The position numbers and the translations under genes are program-made. The notes beneath the pieces are model-generated. The model had not been told where the DNA came from. It did no database searches and was given only the letters and a program-made list of their open reading frames with translations. A stretch of 17,912 nucleotides of DNA from assembly GCA_014377155.1 (NCBI GenBank), contig JACMQD010000081.1:1-17912 (forward strand), read 5' to 3'. This document shows, piece by piece, positions 16,065 to 17,912 of this stretch. Numbering within the stretch: position 1 is the stretch's first letter; every line of letters starts with the position of its first letter. Source of the stretch: Herminiimonas sp. (lineage in GTDB: Bacteria > Pseudomonadota > Gammaproteobacteria > Burkholderiales > Burkholderiaceae).

Positions 16065-16499
16065 GTGCAGGATTTGAACCCGGGTGAACCGAGAGGTGAA
16101 ATGAGTTTGTTTAAAACCGTGCCGCCCAATGTGGTGCAGTCCATTCGAGCCTTTCGCGTAACCGATCTGCAAGCAGAAGCAGCGCAGCTCGGGCAGCATT
16201 TCTTGTACGCTTACTGTGCCGAAGCGACGACCAAGCAGCAGGTCCTTGCAATTATTGCCGAAGCCTTCCATTTTCCCCGGCATTTCGGCAAGAACTTCGA
16301 TGCCTTGGCGGATTGCCTGACAGACCTCGCTCACAAGGCCGGGCCGCAGCCGGGTTTTCTGGTAGTAATCGAACAATTGCCCAATACCGCTAAATTCGAC
16401 AAAGAAGCGCGTGAAACGTTGCTTGACGTGTTTCGCGATGCGGCGGATTTTTGGGCCGAAAGGAAGATCGCTTTCCGCGTTTTTTATTCGTTTCAATAG
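16065..16499 (+). CDS. Barstar-family ribonuclease inhibitor
   Basis: A cytoplasmic protein of the barstar family, which blocks barnase-type ribonucleases by covering the active site. The core FHFPRHFGKNFDALADCLTD (residues 68-87) matches barstar's PEYYGENLDALWDCLTG; Asp79 and Asp83 correspond to the barnase-binding Asp35 and Asp39, while barstar Trp38 is Ala82 here. The C-terminal part (LLDVFRDAADFWAERKIAFRVFY) also fits. From GTG 16065 the product is 144 residues, about 50 longer than barstar because of an N-terminal extension (VPPNVVQSIRAFRV) that related proteins in this order appear to share. GTG 16065 has AGGA six bases upstream and lies one base after the ribonuclease stop. ATG 16101, with GAGG four bases upstream, is a real alternative giving 132 residues. 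The context, directly behind a secreted ribonuclease, supports an immunity role. Confidence 0.9.
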   Translation: MQDLNPGEPRGEMSLFKTVPPNVVQSIRAFRVTDLQAEAAQLGQHFLYAYCAEATTKQQVLAIIAEAFHFPRHFGKNFDALADCLTDLAHKAGPQPGFLVVIEQLPNTAKFDKEARETLLDVFRDAADFWAERKIAFRVFYSFQ

Positions 16500-16574
16500 G
16501 TTCTGCGCCGTTTTCACGCTAAGTACCTTGATAGATCCGGGTTGTTCTGCATGAGCCGGGGATGCCTGGTACGG

Positions 16575-16580
16575 TACAAT
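16575..16580 (+). promoter_or_regulatory. Probable -10 element of purN
   Basis: TACAAT (five of six consensus) ends eight bases before ATG 16588. With usual spacing the transcript would begin at about the A of the ATG. No good -35 hexamer lies 16-18 bases upstream. Confidence 0.35.
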
Positions 16581-16587
16581 GCGCGCC

Positions 16588-17208
16588 ATGAGAAATATCG
16601 TCATCCTGATATCCGGACACGGAAGCAATATGCAAGCTATCGTCGCCGCTGCCAGCCGCGAGAAATGGCCGGCCAGGATTGCGGCAATCATCAGTAACCG
16701 TGCCGACGCAAGAGGACTGGCATTTGCAGCAGCGCAGGGCATTCCGTCTGAAGTGGTCGCACATCAGCATTTTCCTGACCGCGCGTCATTCGATGCCGCC
16801 TTGCGAGACTGCATTGACCGCTACGGCCCGGATCTGGTCGTTCTGGCGGGTTTCATGCGTATTTTAACGGCCGACTTTGTCACGCATTATGCCGGCCGCA
16901 TGCTCAATATTCATCCGTCGCTGCTGCCGGCTTTTCCCGGTCTGGCGACGCATCGGCAAGCGCTTATGGCGGGCGTGAAGCTGCATGGCGCCACCGTTCA
17001 TTTCGTTACCCCGACACTGGACCACGGACCGATCGTGGCCCAGGTCGAGGTGCCGGTGCTGCCCGGCGATACGGAAGCCAGTCTCGCCGAGCGTGTCCTG
17101 GCGCAGGAGCATATGCTCTATCCACGCGCAGTACGCTGCTTCGTCGAAGGCAGGCTGACGATCGAGAACGGGCGCGTACTCATCGGCGATGCGGCACGCG
17201 CAAGCTGA
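16588..17208 (+). CDS. purN: Phosphoribosylglycinamide formyltransferase
   Basis: PurN transfers the formyl group from 10-formyltetrahydrofolate to glycinamide ribonucleotide, the third step of purine synthesis, in the cytoplasm. The 206-residue length is normal. The substrate-binding LISGHGSNMQAI (8-19) is followed by VVLAGFMRIL, the catalytic pair Asn107 and His109 in NIHPSLLPAFPG, and Asp145 in HGATVHFVTPTLDHGPIV; these match Asn106, His108 and Asp144 of E. coli PurN. I prefer ATG 16588, since MRNIVILISGHGSN is the family beginning; ATG 16579 would add three residues. There is no ribosome site in front of 16588, and a -10 element sits right before it, so the message may be leaderless. It precedes the RsmB/NOP methyltransferase gene by 125 bases, with no gene between. 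Confidence 0.96.
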   Translation: MRNIVILISGHGSNMQAIVAAASREKWPARIAAIISNRADARGLAFAAAQGIPSEVVAHQHFPDRASFDAALRDCIDRYGPDLVVLAGFMRILTADFVTHYAGRMLNIHPSLLPAFPGLATHRQALMAGVKLHGATVHFVTPTLDHGPIVAQVEVPVLPGDTEASLAERVLAQEHMLYPRAVRCFVEGRLTIENGRVLIGDAARAS

Positions 17209-17333
17209 ACGGATGCGTCGTGACAAGCGGCGATGGTTATTGCGTGTCGCTGCCATTTTTGAACAATCAATACCTTGACTGCATGCGCAAATCCACGCGA
17301 CAGGTACATGACATCATTTTTTAAGGAATTACC

Positions 17334-17912
17334 ATGAGATTGCCACCCGCGATCGTCAACAACACGGAAGAAGTACTGCGCGAGATCCTGCGTTTTACCG
17401 GACCCGCCGACAACACATTGTCGCGCTATTTTCGCGACCATCCCAAGCTCGGCTCACGCGAGCGCGGTGCCATCGCCGAGGCTGTGTATGGGCTGCTTCG
17501 CAACAAGGCGGTATTTACCAGTTTTTCTGAATCCGGCAACGGACCGACCATGCGCCGGCTGACGCTGCTAGGGCTGGCTGACGCAGTGGGTATCGATTCG
17601 CTCGGTGGCCTGTCTGAAGAAGAAAGCGAATGGCTCACGCGTGTCTTGCAGATTGACCGCACTTTGCTACCTGCCGCCTTGCGCTCCAACTTGCCGCAAT
17701 GGCTCTATGACAAGCTGCTGGCGCTGCACGGCGAAGAAGGCGTACTGGCATTGACCGAAGCGCTCAATCGGCCGGCACCGCTCGACCTGCGGGTCAATAC
17801 CGTCAAGGCCAAACGCGAAGAAGTCATCGAAGCGCTGGCGACAGCGCCTATCCTGTGCGAGCCGACGCCTTATTCGCAGCTGGGTATTCGCGTTGTCAAA
17901 AAGCCGGCGCTG
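17334..17912 (+). CDS. RsmB/NOP-family RNA methyltransferase, N-terminal part (cut by window end)
   Basis: The open frame begins at ATG 17334, with AAGGA six bases upstream, and runs 193 codons to the window edge without a stop. The visible protein (MRLPPAIVNNTEEVLREILR...) has the N-terminal NusB-like helical region of Sun/RsmB-type 5-methylcytosine rRNA methyltransferases: DNTLSRYFRDHPKLGSRERGAIAEAVYGLLR, then LPQWLYDKLLALHGEEG and the characteristic LNRPAPLDLRVNTVKAKREE (residues 147-166). The catalytic SAM-binding domain with its two cysteines would lie beyond the edge, so activity cannot be judged. It is probably RsmB (16S C967) or a close paralogue. The purN neighbour is consistent with Burkholderiales gene order as I know it. 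Confidence 0.9.
   Translation, partial: MRLPPAIVNNTEEVLREILRFTGPADNTLSRYFRDHPKLGSRERGAIAEAVYGLLRNKAVFTSFSESGNGPTMRRLTLLGLADAVGIDSLGGLSEEESEWLTRVLQIDRTLLPAALRSNLPQWLYDKLLALHGEEGVLALTEALNRPAPLDLRVNTVKAKREEVIEALATAPILCEPTPYSQLGIRVVKKPAL

Noticed and set aside
17214..17279. 21-codon frame beginning MRRDKRRWLL between purN and the methyltransferase gene
   Set aside because: Too short, with no ribosome site; it could be a remnant of another gene but nothing supports this.

Overview
The window reads as ordinary chromosomal DNA of a GC-rich betaproteobacterium, most likely Burkholderiales and plausibly Oxalobacteraceae. This is inferred from the protein families, the use of GTG and TTG starts, and gene neighbourhoods such as exbB-exbD-lpxK-Trm112-kdsB-adk and purN followed by an RsmB/NOP methyltransferase. 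There are 17 protein-coding genes I can support. One is a 57-residue secreted peptide, and one runs off the right edge. I saw no tRNA, rRNA, CRISPR array, transposase or phage gene.

Left part (1-3845): a lone exported DUF411 metal-binding protein (+) converges on sodB (-), with a bidirectional terminator between them. Upstream of sodB on the minus strand lie xseA (exonuclease VII large subunit), then a hemerythrin-like HHE protein with its own terminator, then a small secreted peptide gene. These are mainly stress, metal and DNA-repair functions.

Centre (3846-8373): a 496-base non-coding region with a perfect DnaA-type box leads into the plus-strand run exbB, exbD, lpxK, a Trm112/YcaR-like protein, kdsB and adk. 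It ends at a clear terminator. The run supplies lipid A (LpxK) and Kdo activation (KdsB) for the outer membrane, with an inner-membrane ExbB/ExbD proton channel. No tonB is seen.

Right part (8613-17912): a K+-independent type membrane H+-pyrophosphatase with an unusual 80-residue Pro/Ala-rich tail; a type II 3-hydroxyacyl-CoA dehydrogenase-like SDR; a probable lipoprotein gamma-glutamyltransferase; a patatin-like phospholipase; a minus-strand secreted protein with heptad QPVYV repeats and a His/Gly-rich tail; a secreted RNase Sa/barnase-type ribonuclease coupled to a barstar-family inhibitor; purN; and the 5' part of an RsmB/NOP-family RNA methyltransferase gene.

The most system-like element is the secreted ribonuclease with its barstar-like inhibitor (15689-16499). 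The least explained elements are the pyrophosphatase tail, the 57-residue peptide gene next to the hemerythrin gene, and the repeat/His-Gly protein.
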